This document shows positions 44,896 through 51,978 of a DNA stretch of 64,000 nucleotides, one piece after another. Source of the stretch: G963676655 sp963676655 (lineage in GTDB: Bacteria; Verrucomicrobiota; Lentisphaeria; Victivallales; Victivallaceae); assembly GCA_963676655.2 (NCBI GenBank), contig CAXXKX010000003.1:3286001-3350000 (forward strand). The letters run 5' to 3'. The notes beneath the pieces are model-generated. The model did not search any database, was not told the origin of the DNA, and worked only from the letters and a program-made list of their open reading frames with translations. How positions within the stretch are numbered: position 1 is the stretch's first letter; every line of letters begins with the position of its first letter. A program made the position numbers and the translations under genes.

Positions 44896-45483
44896 ATGGG
44901 TAGACACTCTCATAACCTTTCCGAGCCGGAACTGTTTGCTCTGGCGGAAAAGATCATTCGATGCCGGGCCAGGATGCTTATCGGGCTGTTCGGTTTCACT
45001 AAACACGATGTTCCTGATATCAAACAGGAACTCTTTCTGGAGCTTTATAAAAGGAAAGAAAACTTCGATCCGGAAAAAGGCAGAGAAGCCACCTTTATCG
45101 TCAGGGTGATCGAAAGCAAAATCCTCGATCTGATCAAACAGCGCCAGGCTGAATGCCGCGACTGGCGCCGCTGCCGGGATTCCCTGAACCGGTGCGTAAC
45201 GCTGCCGGAAGTCGGCGTAATCGAAAAAATAGATACGCTCGAATCTGAACAAACCAGCGATCCGCTCCTGATTCTGGACGTTACCCTGATCCAGGAACGG
45301 CTGCCGCCGGATTTACAGAAATTCTGCCAGGTATTGAAATATTACGATAAAAACGAGGCGATGGACAACGCTTTTGTCTCCCGTTCCGTGTTTTTTCGTA
45401 ATCTGCAAACGCTCAAGGATATTTTCGTGCAAGCAGGCTTCGATGAGAAATTTCCATCAAAAACACTTCCATCCCCAGTTTGA
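44896..45483 (+). CDS. Sigma-70 family (ECF-like) RNA polymerase sigma factor, phage type
   Basis: 195 residues after AAAGAAAGGAAATTCA. Region 2 pattern is visible: DVPDIKQELFLELYKRKENF and the polymerase-contacting FDPEKGREATFIVRVIESKI, then DLIKQRQAECRDWRRCRDSL. Region 4 is present but weaker (PPDLQKFCQVLKYYDKNEAM; VSRSVFFRNLQTLKDIF). It is like small sigma factors found at the start of phage early regions. It would direct polymerase to element-specific promoters. It is the first gene of the phage-like block, and the structured repeats at 45525-45642 come directly after it. Confidence 0.75.
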   Translation: MGRHSHNLSEPELFALAEKIIRCRARMLIGLFGFTKHDVPDIKQELFLELYKRKENFDPEKGREATFIVRVIESKILDLIKQRQAECRDWRRCRDSLNRCVTLPEVGVIEKIDTLESEQTSDPLLILDVTLIQERLPPDLQKFCQVLKYYDKNEAMDNAFVSRSVFFRNLQTLKDIFVQAGFDEKFPSKTLPSPV

Positions 45484-45524
45484 CGGGTCTGGATTTCACT
45501 CCCAGCTCGTATGTACAGAGTGAA

Positions 45525-45642
45525 GGCAGTACGACTGCCAGCGATGTACCGCTTCATACTTCGCACTGCGTGCTGCGGAAGCGGAGTCCGTACGACGGAC
45601 GGCGATGTACCGCGTCAAACTTCGCGCTAAAGCGCTACGGAC
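45525..45642. repeat. Two tandem structured repeats with covarying hairpins
   Basis: Two 40-base units, 61 bases apart: 45525-45564 and 45586-45625. Each starts with a perfect 5-bp hairpin around the same loop TACGA, but the stems differ in a compensating way (GGCAG/CTGCC versus GTCCG/CGGAC). The next bases GCGATGTACCGCKTCAWACTTCGC are conserved. The second unit ends with TACGGAC at 45636-45642, which can pair back to GTCCGTA. The pattern suggests a REP-like mobile palindrome or a structured RNA element. Confidence 0.65.
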
Positions 45643-45676
45643 GCAAAAAACAAGAACAACAAAAAGGAAAATAAAA

Positions 45677-46477
45677 TTGCAAAAATACGACTTCATAATC
45701 AGTGAACCGGCCGAAGAATACCACGCCAAAAGAAACAAATTTTTATCCAGCCATGCGCTGGCGGATTTCCGTAAATGCCCGGAGTTCTTTCATAAAAAGG
45801 AAACCGGCGCGATCACAGACGAGGATCGTCCGGCATATGTTATCGGCCGCGCAACTCACACTCTGACGCTGGAAGGCGTCGAAAAATTCAATGCCGAATA
45901 CACCATCGGGGAACCGATAAATCCGAACACCGGCAAAGCCTACGGCAAAAACACGAACGCCTACCAGTCCTGGCTCCAGACACAGGACAAACCGGTCATC
46001 TCCTCAAACGACTTTGATTTCATCAAACGTCTGCAGATCGCCGTCTGGCTGCACAACGGCGCGGCGGAGTTGCTGCAGGACGGTGTTGCCGAAGGTGTGG
46101 TTCGCACTCAATATCGCGGCGTTCCCTGCCAGATCAGGATGGATTTTTTCAATCCGGAATTCGGCATAATCGATCTGAAAACCTGCGATAACCTAGACTA
46201 TTTCGAGTCTGACGCGAGGCGTTTTCAATACATCCATCAGGCGGCCTTCTACAGCGCCGTGCTGCGGGAAGCCTCAGGAAAAAGTTATCCCTTCCTCCTG
46301 ATCGCCGTGGAAAAGCACGAACCGTTCCGCTGCGGCGTCTGGCTGATTTCCGATGACGCGCTTAGCTCTGCCGAATCGGAAAACGCCGCCGCCATTGAAC
46401 GCCTGAAGCGCTGCCGCGCTGAAAACCTCTGGCCGACCGGCTACGAAGAAACCCGCCTTCTTTCCTTCAACCGATAA
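45677..46477 (+). CDS. PD-(D/E)XK nuclease, RecB/Cas4-like phage exonuclease
   Basis: A TTG start at 45677 is chosen (AAAAGGAAAATAAAA upstream); the open frame further up runs into the repeats. The product is 266 residues. It begins with a SSHALADFRKCPEFFHKKE segment and an YVIGRATHTLTLEG turn, like RecB-family nucleases. Catalytic motifs are IRMDFF (Asp) and GIIDLKTC (Asp-x-Lys), then a helix with the QYIHQAAFYSAVL motif. This is the DUF3799 type nuclease used in phage recombination with a single-strand annealing or Sak-type partner. The Sak4-like gene at 48033 is the probable partner. A ParB-like gene follows 15 bases later. Confidence 0.8.
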   Translation: MQKYDFIISEPAEEYHAKRNKFLSSHALADFRKCPEFFHKKETGAITDEDRPAYVIGRATHTLTLEGVEKFNAEYTIGEPINPNTGKAYGKNTNAYQSWLQTQDKPVISSNDFDFIKRLQIAVWLHNGAAELLQDGVAEGVVRTQYRGVPCQIRMDFFNPEFGIIDLKTCDNLDYFESDARRFQYIHQAAFYSAVLREASGKSYPFLLIAVEKHEPFRCGVWLISDDALSSAESENAAAIERLKRCRAENLWPTGYEETRLLSFNR

Positions 46478-46492
46478 TCTTTCGGAGTTCAT

Positions 46493-47203
46493 ATGTATAT
46501 AGACGATATCAAAACAGCGTCGCCTTTCCGCGATCTTTTCCCGGTCCGAAAACGCGTCCTGGACGACATAATCTGGGATATGCGCAGGAACGGATATGAC
46601 AACAGCCAGCCGCTGGTTTTATGGAAGGATCACGGTAACGTGGTCATCGACGGGCATACCCGCTTGTCCGCCGCGAAAAAAGCGAACATCTACCAGATTC
46701 CGATCATTTTCAAAGCCTTCTCCGATGAAGAGGCGGCCTTGAAATACGCCGTCGCCTGCCAGAAAAACCGGCGCAACCTTTCTGACAGTGAACTGGTTGC
46801 GTGTGTTGTTGAGTTGGATAAAAGAAAACAGGCTGGGCGACCGCTAAATGAAGCGAAAAAATTAGCGCAACCTTGCGCTAATTTCGGAAAATCAGCAGAA
46901 GAAACGGCCAGTTTACTTGGAGTTTCTACTAGAAAAGTCGAACAAATTCGCACCGTCATGGACAACGCTAATGACGAAATCAAACGAATGGTCAAGACCG
47001 GGCGAATGACGGTCAATTCCGCCTACAACCGGACAGTCGGAGCCAGGCGGAATGAAAACGAGCCGTTTGAAATCACCCGGAAAGTCCTGGATGATTTCTG
47101 CACCCTTACCATCAAACGTTTTGACCGCGAGCAACTGCGGTATATTGCCGACGTATTAAACAAAGAACTTAGCCAGAAGGAGGACTTAAATGAGTCTGCT
47201 TGA
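46493..47203 (+). CDS. ParB-like nuclease-fold protein
   Basis: 236 residues. The N-terminal ParB/sulfiredoxin fold is clear: PLVLWKDHGNVVIDGHTRLS and AAKKANIYQIPIIFK, with the conserved G-H-x-R box. A helix-turn-helix is visible near residue 140 (ETASLLGVSTRKVEQIRTVM) and a C-terminal helical part follows. In phages, such proteins act in DNA binding, partition or as regulators/nucleases. The gene contains a perfect 12-bp inverted repeat at 46859-46884 (AAATTAGCGCAA, CC, TTGCGCTAATTT), a possible binding site for the protein itself. Its end overlaps the truncated copy of the ATPase gene start at 47190. Confidence 0.8.
   Translation: MYIDDIKTASPFRDLFPVRKRVLDDIIWDMRRNGYDNSQPLVLWKDHGNVVIDGHTRLSAAKKANIYQIPIIFKAFSDEEAALKYAVACQKNRRNLSDSELVACVVELDKRKQAGRPLNEAKKLAQPCANFGKSAEETASLLGVSTRKVEQIRTVMDNANDEIKRMVKTGRMTVNSAYNRTVGARRNENEPFEITRKVLDDFCTLTIKRFDREQLRYIADVLNKELSQKEDLNESA
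46859..46884. repeat. Perfect 12-bp inverted repeat inside the ParB-like gene
   Basis: AAATTAGCGCAA and TTGCGCTAATTT are separated by CC only. It encodes part of a hydrophilic linker before the helix-turn-helix of the ParB-like protein. Such a site can act as a parS-like operator, or as a cruciform or mRNA hairpin. Confidence 0.6.
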
Positions 47204-47240
47204 AAACATCAAATCAGGAAAACAGCCCATGCCGCCTTGA
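47190..47240 (+). pseudogene. 17-codon truncated copy of the start of the Sak4-like ATPase gene
   Basis: The frame MSLLENIKSGKQPMPP then stop, with an AGAAGGAGG site, matches the first 16 residues of the intact ATPase (MSMLETIKAGKEAKPP). The nucleotide match covers about 48 bases. After it, the sequence changes to the first KGYNN array. The piece shows that the ATPase gene start once lay here and that about 840 bases were inserted or that a duplication occurred. Confidence 0.75.
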
Positions 47241-47245
47241 ATCAT

Positions 47246-47305
47246 GGTTTGGCATTGCCAGGTACGGTGAGGCGATGCGGGACTTGGCAATGTGATGCAA
47301 AGCAA
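47246..47305 (+). repeat. Twelve-unit pentanucleotide array 1 (KGYNN)
   Basis: Sixty bases divide exactly into twelve 5-base units: GGTTT, GGCAT, TGCCA, GGTAC, GGTGA, GGCGA, TGCGG, GACTT, GGCAA, TGTGA, TGCAA, AGCAA. Position 1 is G or T in 11 units, position 2 is G in 11, position 3 is C or T in all 12; positions 4-5 vary. The array ends 36 bases before the start codon of the gene at 47342 and so should lie in its mRNA leader. Array 2 has the same length and rule. Confidence 0.85.
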
Positions 47306-47341
47306 GGATTTTTCAAGGCAATTTTTTACTCTGGAGTAAAT

Positions 47342-47911
47342 ATGAAAGAAATCAAAATCAAAATTACCGGAACGACGCCATTAATTTGCCACCGCTTCAC
47401 GGATGAAGCGCAGATTTCGGCAAGCAACGGTAGTCGGGTCGCGACTGTCGGAGATCAAGGCAGTCCTAAAGAACAAGCGAGCAAAAAGCTCTATATCGGA
47501 AACAATGGAAAGCCGATGATTCCGCAGCCTAATTTGTTTCGTGCCATCATTGACGGCGGGAAATTTTTTAAGGCCGGTAAAAACAAAATTACCACATTGA
47601 AAAGCAGTCTGATTCCGGCCTGTCTTGAAATAGCCGGAATTGAAATTCCTGTCAAAAGCCGGGAAGGATGGGAAGTCGACACACGAGCTGTGCGTATTCC
47701 TTCTACCGGAGGACGCATACTCGCTCATCGTCCAAAGTTCAATGACTGGGAACTGGAATTTACCGCTCATCTCGATGAGGAGATCATGAGTTCTGCTTTG
47801 CTTCGGGAGATTATTGATGCCGCCGGAAAGCGAATCGGACTTGGAGATTTTCGTCCCGACTGCAAAGGGCCTTTCGGCAAATTTGTGGTCACTCTCTGGC
47901 AAGAAAAATAA
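47342..47911 (+). CDS. Conserved phage-type protein of unknown function between the two pentanucleotide arrays
   Basis: The start ATG at 47342 follows CTCTGGAGTAAAT; the open frame extends upstream through the array but without a ribosome site. The product is 189 residues. It begins with KIKITGTTPLICHRF and ends with IGLGDFRPDCKGPFGKFVVT. I recall similar phage proteins with the same beginning and the same G-x-G-D-F-R-P ... G-P-F-G-x-F ending, but I know no function; the end recalls glycine-rich loops of RAMP-type (Cas5/Cas7-like) proteins, which is weak. It is flanked on both sides by arrays, and lies between a truncated and an intact copy of the ATPase gene start. Confidence 0.6.
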   Translation: MKEIKIKITGTTPLICHRFTDEAQISASNGSRVATVGDQGSPKEQASKKLYIGNNGKPMIPQPNLFRAIIDGGKFFKAGKNKITTLKSSLIPACLEIAGIEIPVKSREGWEVDTRAVRIPSTGGRILAHRPKFNDWELEFTAHLDEEIMSSALLREIIDAAGKRIGLGDFRPDCKGPFGKFVVTLWQEK

Positions 47912-47941
47912 CATTCAAACAGACACTGCAAAATTCTACAT

Positions 47942-48001
47942 GGCGAGGCAAGGCGCGGCGAGGCGGTGCGGTGCTATGAGCTGCAAGGTGTGGCAAGGCA
48001 A
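47942..48001 (+). repeat. Twelve-unit pentanucleotide array 2 (KGYNN)
   Basis: Again exactly twelve 5-base units: GGCGA, GGCAA, GGCGC, GGCGA, GGCGG, TGCGG, TGCTA, TGAGC, TGCAA, GGTGT, GGCAA, GGCAA. Position 1 is G/T in 12, position 2 is G in 12, position 3 is C/T in 11. The only deviating unit is number 8, as in array 1. It ends 31 bases before the ATG of the Sak4-like gene. The first units form a GG-N3-GG series that could make a two-layer G-quadruplex. Confidence 0.85.
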
Positions 48002-48032
48002 GGAATTATTAATCTAAGAAAAGGATATATCT

Positions 48033-48803
48033 ATGAGTATGCTTGAAACCATTAAGGCTGGCAAGGAGGCAAAACCTCCACGGATTATGATTTATGGAAT
48101 TGAAGGAATCGGAAAAAGCTTATTTTCCGCATCGGCGCCTAACGCTGTTTTTGTGCCGACAGAAGATGGACTATCCGAGATAGACTGCCATAAATTTCCG
48201 TTGGCGAAAAATATTGATTCTGTTTTCTCCGCACTGAAGGCTTTAGATAAGGAGGATCATGACTATCAAACTGTTGTAATTGATTCTCTCGATTGGCTGG
48301 AACGCCTGATCTTCGATGAAGTCTGCCGGGAACACGGCGCGAGAAATATTGAACGAGTGGATGGTGGTTATGCCCGCGGCTACACCCATGCCCTGACGCA
48401 CTGGCGGAAAATCATTACTTCTCTGGAAGCGCTCCGGGATCAAAAAGGCATGGCTTGTATCCTGATCGCCCATTCAAAAATAGAAAAATTCGAAGACCCG
48501 GAATCATCTGCCTATGACCGCTATTCGCCGCGGCTGCACAAACACGCTAACGCCCTGATTTCCGAGTGGGTGGACACGGTTTTGTTCGCCACCCGGAAGT
48601 TCAGAACCCAGAAAGAGGACGCCGGGTTCAACCGGGAACGTACCATTGCCGCGCCCATCGGAGCAGACGGCGGCGAAAGGATTATGCGCACGGTAGGCGG
48701 TCCGGCCTGTGTGGCTAAGAACCGCTTCAAGCTCCCGGCGGAACTGCCGCTGTCCTGGGATGCCTTTATGGCTGCTATGGCAAATGACGGAGCTGAAAAA
48801 TGA
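48033..48803 (+). CDS. Phage AAA/RecA-like ATPase (Sak4-type recombination mediator)
   Basis: 256 residues after AAAAGGATATATCT. Walker A RIMIYGIEGIGKSLF near residues 18-33; Walker B YQTVVIDSLDWLERLIFDEV; a later sensor-like ACILIAHSKIEKFED. The size and layout match the phage nucleotide-binding (Sak4-like) proteins that work with ssDNA-binding proteins and an exonuclease in recombination. It acts on DNA in the cytoplasm during element replication. The DUF669 protein at 49193 and the nuclease at 45677 complete the set. Its mRNA leader carries array 2. The stop overlaps the next start (ATGA). Confidence 0.8.
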   Translation: MSMLETIKAGKEAKPPRIMIYGIEGIGKSLFSASAPNAVFVPTEDGLSEIDCHKFPLAKNIDSVFSALKALDKEDHDYQTVVIDSLDWLERLIFDEVCREHGARNIERVDGGYARGYTHALTHWRKIITSLEALRDQKGMACILIAHSKIEKFEDPESSAYDRYSPRLHKHANALISEWVDTVLFATRKFRTQKEDAGFNRERTIAAPIGADGGERIMRTVGGPACVAKNRFKLPAELPLSWDAFMAAMANDGAEK

Positions 48804-49033
48804 TCCGGCGCAGCTGGGTAATCTATCAGCGCAAATCGCGCCGGATAGTCAGCACGGTCTATCACCGTTACCACATGGCGAAGGAGGATTTGCGCATGCT
48901 CAATGACTACTGCCAGAAGCGAGCATATGTCCTCCAGGTTACCAGAACCGATTCCGAAACCGGAAAAGTCGTCGGCCGATATCCGGACGTGGAACTCAAA
49001 GGAATCCCCAAACAGGAGGCGGAATATGGCTAA
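48800..49033 (+). CDS. Small phage protein of unknown function
   Basis: 77 residues, start overlapping the ATPase stop. It is basic (IRRSWVIYQRKSRRIVSTVY at the N-terminus) and has a short C-terminal beta pattern (AYVLQVTRTDSETGKVVGRY). A downstream Met (MAKEDLRMLN, GAAGGAGG nearby) could be the true start for a shorter product. No family is recognised. Its end overlaps the next short gene, so the whole group is translationally coupled. Confidence 0.45.
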   Translation: MIRRSWVIYQRKSRRIVSTVYHRYHMAKEDLRMLNDYCQKRAYVLQVTRTDSETGKVVGRYPDVELKGIPKQEAEYG

Positions 49034-49190
49034 ATGCGGAGCTAAGTGCGAAATCTACAGCAGGGTTGTTGGCTATTTTCGCCCGACAGCCCAGTGGAAC
49101 CGCGGAAAACAACAGGAATTCAAAGACAGAAAAAACTATCAGATGCCCAAATTGAACACAAAACCCGCTTTGCGGGAAGGAGAAAAGTAA
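49026..49190 (+). CDS. Stand-alone glycyl-radical C-terminus of anaerobic ribonucleotide reductase (NrdD-like)
   Basis: 54 residues with an ATG overlapping the previous stop, after CAGGAGGCGG. The segment CGAKCEIYSRVVGYFRPTAQ and then WNRGKQQEFKDRKNYQ matches the C-terminal tail of class III anaerobic ribonucleotide reductases, where RVVGY holds the radical glycine and a C-x-x-C precedes it. Only the first cysteine pair of the usual zinc ribbon is present here. A free domain could serve as a spare radical part for a damaged host NrdD, as YfiD (GrcA) does for pyruvate formate-lyase. No complete nrdD or activase is adjacent. The match to the NrdD tail is strong by motif; the function is inference. 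Confidence 0.7.
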   Translation: MAKCGAKCEIYSRVVGYFRPTAQWNRGKQQEFKDRKNYQMPKLNTKPALREGEK

Positions 49191-49192
49191 CT

Positions 49193-49639
49193 ATGGCAAC
49201 TCTCAATTTTAACGCCCATGAAGTCGAACCGAGCGTGGCTTTTGAAGCCGTCCCCGCCGGAAAATACATCGCGGTGATCGTCGATTCGGAAATGAAACAA
49301 ACCAAGTCCGGCAACGGAAATTATCTCGAACTGACCTTCGAAATCACCGAAGGCGAATACAAGGGACGCAAGGTTTGGGCGAGGCTCAATATCGACAACC
49401 CGAGCGCCGACGCGGTGAAGATCGCCAGGGGGGAGCTTTCGGCTATCTGCCGGGCGGTTAACGTGATGACGCCGAATGACTCGGTCGATCTCCACAACCT
49501 GCCGCTTGAAATCAACGTCAAGTGTAAAAAGCGGGACGATTCCGATGAAATAAGCAATGAAATCAAAGGTTACGCCGCTAAAGCGGCTCCGGTAACATCG
49601 TCCGAACCGCAGCAGCAATCCGCGCCGTGGCACCGCTGA
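49193..49639 (+). CDS. DUF669 family phage protein (probable ssDNA-binding)
   Basis: The ATG at 49193 (GGGAAGGAGAAAAG upstream) is used rather than the longer open frame. The product is 148 residues. Characteristic pattern: LNFNAHEVEPSVAFEAVPAG near the start and KSGNGNYLELTFEITEGEYK, GRKVWARLNIDNPSADAVKI, then ARGELSAICRAV. Members sit next to recombination ATPases in many phages and are proposed to bind ssDNA with an OB-like fold. The C-terminal 30 residues are charged and disordered (AAKAAPVTSSEPQQQSAPWH). It is the likely partner of the Sak4-like ATPase. Confidence 0.8.
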   Translation: MATLNFNAHEVEPSVAFEAVPAGKYIAVIVDSEMKQTKSGNGNYLELTFEITEGEYKGRKVWARLNIDNPSADAVKIARGELSAICRAVNVMTPNDSVDLHNLPLEINVKCKKRDDSDEISNEIKGYAAKAAPVTSSEPQQQSAPWHR

Positions 49640-49643
49640 TCGG

Positions 49644-50009
49644 ATGGAGTTCGAACTGTCGTATCCTCCGAGTGTAAACCACTACTATCGGCATGTCGGC
49701 CCCCGGGTCTTGATCAGCAGGGCCGGACGTAAATATCGCGAAACCGTGATTACGCGTCTCCGGTCCTGCGGGATCGAAGCTCTGAATGGCGAGATAGAGC
49801 TTTTTCTCGAAGCCTATCCGCCTGACTGGAGGCGGCGCGATCTGGATAATTTACTGAAATGCGTCCTTGATTCGCTGCAGCACGCCGGGGCTTATCACGA
49901 TGACAGCCAGATAGTGAGGATAACCGCTGAAAAACATGAACCGATGCCGCCAGACGGCATGCTTTATATAAGGATAGAAGAATTATGCAATGCAGGTGCA
50001 GAAAAATAA
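49644..50009 (+). CDS. rusA: RusA-like Holliday junction resolvase
   Basis: 121 residues, the family length. The catalytic region is clear: YPPDWRRRDLDNLLKCVLDS with the conserved aspartates, followed by LQHAGAYHDDSQIVRITAEK. The N-terminus (MEFELSYPPSVNHYYRHVGP) is also typical. RusA is a homodimeric, Mg-dependent enzyme that cuts four-way junctions; phages use it to resolve recombination and replication intermediates. It starts 4 bases after the DUF669 stop and overlaps the next gene, consistent with an operon of replication and recombination genes. Confidence 0.9.
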   Translation: MEFELSYPPSVNHYYRHVGPRVLISRAGRKYRETVITRLRSCGIEALNGEIELFLEAYPPDWRRRDLDNLLKCVLDSLQHAGAYHDDSQIVRITAEKHEPMPPDGMLYIRIEELCNAGAEK

Positions 50010-50200
50010 TTATCACCAGAAGAGTCGTCGAGAATATAACCGATCCGGTTATGCGCGAAATCTGTTATTTACTCATGGCCGGGCTCAATTTGAATGACGC
50101 CCGCACCAAGCTGAAACTGCCGCTTATGGCTTTTGAGATGTTCATTGACGAGCTCAAACGACGGCTTATCAATGCCGGACTGGAGCTGCGCGGAGCCTGA
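49985..50200 (+). CDS. Small phage protein, possible HTH
   Basis: 71 residues, overlapping RusA by 25 bases and sharing its stop with the helicase start (TGATG). It begins MQCRCRKIIITRRVVENITD and has a central helical part (ICYLLMAGLNLNDARTKLKL, then PLMAFEMFIDELKRRLINAG) that could form a helix-turn-helix. No family is recognised. The tight overlap on both sides supports that it is expressed. Confidence 0.5.
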   Translation: MQCRCRKIIITRRVVENITDPVMREICYLLMAGLNLNDARTKLKLPLMAFEMFIDELKRRLINAGLELRGA

Positions 50201-51969
50201 TGTTTGAGCTGAGACCTTACCAAAAAGAGGCGGTCGAGGCGGTTTATGAACATTTGAGGACGCGCGATGACAATCCCTGTGTGGTTTTGCCAACAGGTAC
50301 GGGGAAAAGTTTATGTATAGCTCAGATAGTATCCGATGCTGTACAAAAATGGTCCGGGAGAGTGCTGGTTCTGGCGCACGTTAAAGAGCTTTTAGAACAG
50401 AATGCTGATAAAATCCGCATACTCTGCCCGGAACTGGACGTCGGGGTTTATTCGGCGGGATTGAACAGCCGTGATACCGATCACGCGGTGATCGTGGCGG
50501 GAATCCAGTCGGTTTACAATAAAGCATGTGAGCTTGGACCGTTTGACCTGATTATCATTGACGAGAGCCATTTGATAAATAGCGATTCAGAAGATTCGAT
50601 GTACAAATCGTTTCTGAACGATATGAAAATCATTAATCCGCACGTTCGGCTTATCGGGCTGACCGCGACGCCGTTTCGGATGAAGGGCGGGCTGATCTGC
50701 AAGCCTGAGAATCTCCTCAACCACATCTGTTATGAAGCTGGTCTCAAGGAAATGATCGCGCAGGGCTATCTGTCGCCGTTGGTTTCCAGAGCCGGAAGAG
50801 CGGAGGCGAGTTTTGACGGTCTGCACATTCGCGGAGGCGAGTTTATCTCATCCGAAGTCGAAAGCCTTATGGACAACTCCCAACTGGTGGACGCCGCCTG
50901 CCGGGAGATCGTCAGCCTGACTCAGGAGCGCAATTCAGTTCTGATCTTTACCTCGAGCGTGGAGCACTGTAACCATGTCGCGGAAAAGATCGCCGCATAC
51001 TCCAGAATGGAATGCGGCATCGTTACCGGTTCGACTTCCCCCGGACTCCGTGCGGAAATTATCGCGCGGTTCAAAGGCGAAGAGATACCAGCCGATTTTT
51101 TCAGCAATAAAGAACCGCTGAAATATTTAGCCAATGTGAACGTCTTAACCACCGGCTTCGATGCGACCAATACTGACTGCATTGTGTTATTGCGCCCAAC
51201 GAATTCACCGGGACTTTTAGTTCAGATGTGTGGACGCGGGACCAGGCTGTATCCCGGAAAACGGGATTGTTTGATTTTAGACTACGGCGGCAACATCATG
51301 CGGCACGGGCCGGTGGATATGATCCAGATAAAAGAACCCGGCGCAGGCAATGGCGAAGCCCCGGCAAAAAAATGCCCGGAATGCCTGGCGCTGATCCACG
51401 CGGCCTATATGACGTGCCCGGAATGCGGCTATGAGTTTCCGCCGCCGGAAAGCAAAAACATCACTGCCCAAGCGGAATCCGCTGGCGTACTCTCTGGACA
51501 AGTGAGCTATTTCGATTACGACGTTCACGGCGTCGAATACAGCGTTCACCACAAGCGAGGCGCACCGGATGACGCTCCGAAAACAATGCGGATAGAATAT
51601 TGCACCGGTTTCAACCGCTATGAAAGCGAGTGGGTGTGTCCCGAACACAGCGGCTACGCGAGAAGGAAGTTCGAAGCCTGGTGGAAACGGCGCTCGAAGA
51701 TCGCGCCGCCGACAACCGCGCACGAAGCAGTCTGTTTAGCCGAAGACGGAGCTCTGGCTAGACCGTCAAAGATAATCATCAAGTCAGTGGCCGGGGAAAA
51801 GTTCCCCAGTATCGCGGACTATGAGTTAGGCGAGACTCCGGATTATTGCCCTGAACCCGGCTGGAACGACCCGTACGACGGGCCGCGAGATACCGCTTCA
51901 AGCTCCAGTCGCTATGCTCCTTACGGAAGCGGAGAAGATGATTACGACGAGGATGAAATCCCTTTCTGA
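50200..51969 (+). CDS. Superfamily 2 DNA helicase (DEAD/DEAH-type)
   Basis: 589 residues. N-terminal Q-type motif LRPYQKEAVEAVYEHL; motif I CVVLPTGTGKSL near residue 27; motif II LIIIDESHLI; motif III GLTATPFR; C-terminal helicase motifs (NVLTTGFDATNTDC and QMCGRGTRLYPGKRDCLILD). A four-cysteine zinc knuckle follows at about residues 390-410 (CPECLALIHAAYMTCPECGY). The C-terminal region is acidic (SGEDDYDEDEIPF). It is a phage replication or recombination helicase of the Rad25/UvsW-like group. The acidic tail resembles that of SSB-interacting proteins, and it may bind an SSB partner. Confidence 0.88.
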   Translation: MFELRPYQKEAVEAVYEHLRTRDDNPCVVLPTGTGKSLCIAQIVSDAVQKWSGRVLVLAHVKELLEQNADKIRILCPELDVGVYSAGLNSRDTDHAVIVAGIQSVYNKACELGPFDLIIIDESHLINSDSEDSMYKSFLNDMKIINPHVRLIGLTATPFRMKGGLICKPENLLNHICYEAGLKEMIAQGYLSPLVSRAGRAEASFDGLHIRGGEFISSEVESLMDNSQLVDAACREIVSLTQERNSVLIFTSSVEHCNHVAEKIAAYSRMECGIVTGSTSPGLRAEIIARFKGEEIPADFFSNKEPLKYLANVNVLTTGFDATNTDCIVLLRPTNSPGLLVQMCGRGTRLYPGKRDCLILDYGGNIMRHGPVDMIQIKEPGAGNGEAPAKKCPECLALIHAAYMTCPECGYEFPPPESKNITAQAESAGVLSGQVSYFDYDVHGVEYSVHHKRGAPDDAPKTMRIEYCTGFNRYESEWVCPEHSGYARRKFEAWWKRRSKIAPPTTAHEAVCLAEDGALARPSKIIIKSVAGEKFPSIADYELGETPDYCPEPGWNDPYDGPRDTASSSSRYAPYGSGEDDYDEDEIPF

Positions 51970-51978
51970 GGTAAAAAT

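Noticed and set aside
47237..47341. Extended N-terminus of the 189-residue gene through array 1
   Set aside because: The frame is open through the array, but the only ribosome site (CTGGAG) lies just before 47342, and the encoded extension is made of array-derived residues.
47246..48001. CRISPR array
   Set aside because: The units are 5 bases long without spacers; no cas gene is in the window.
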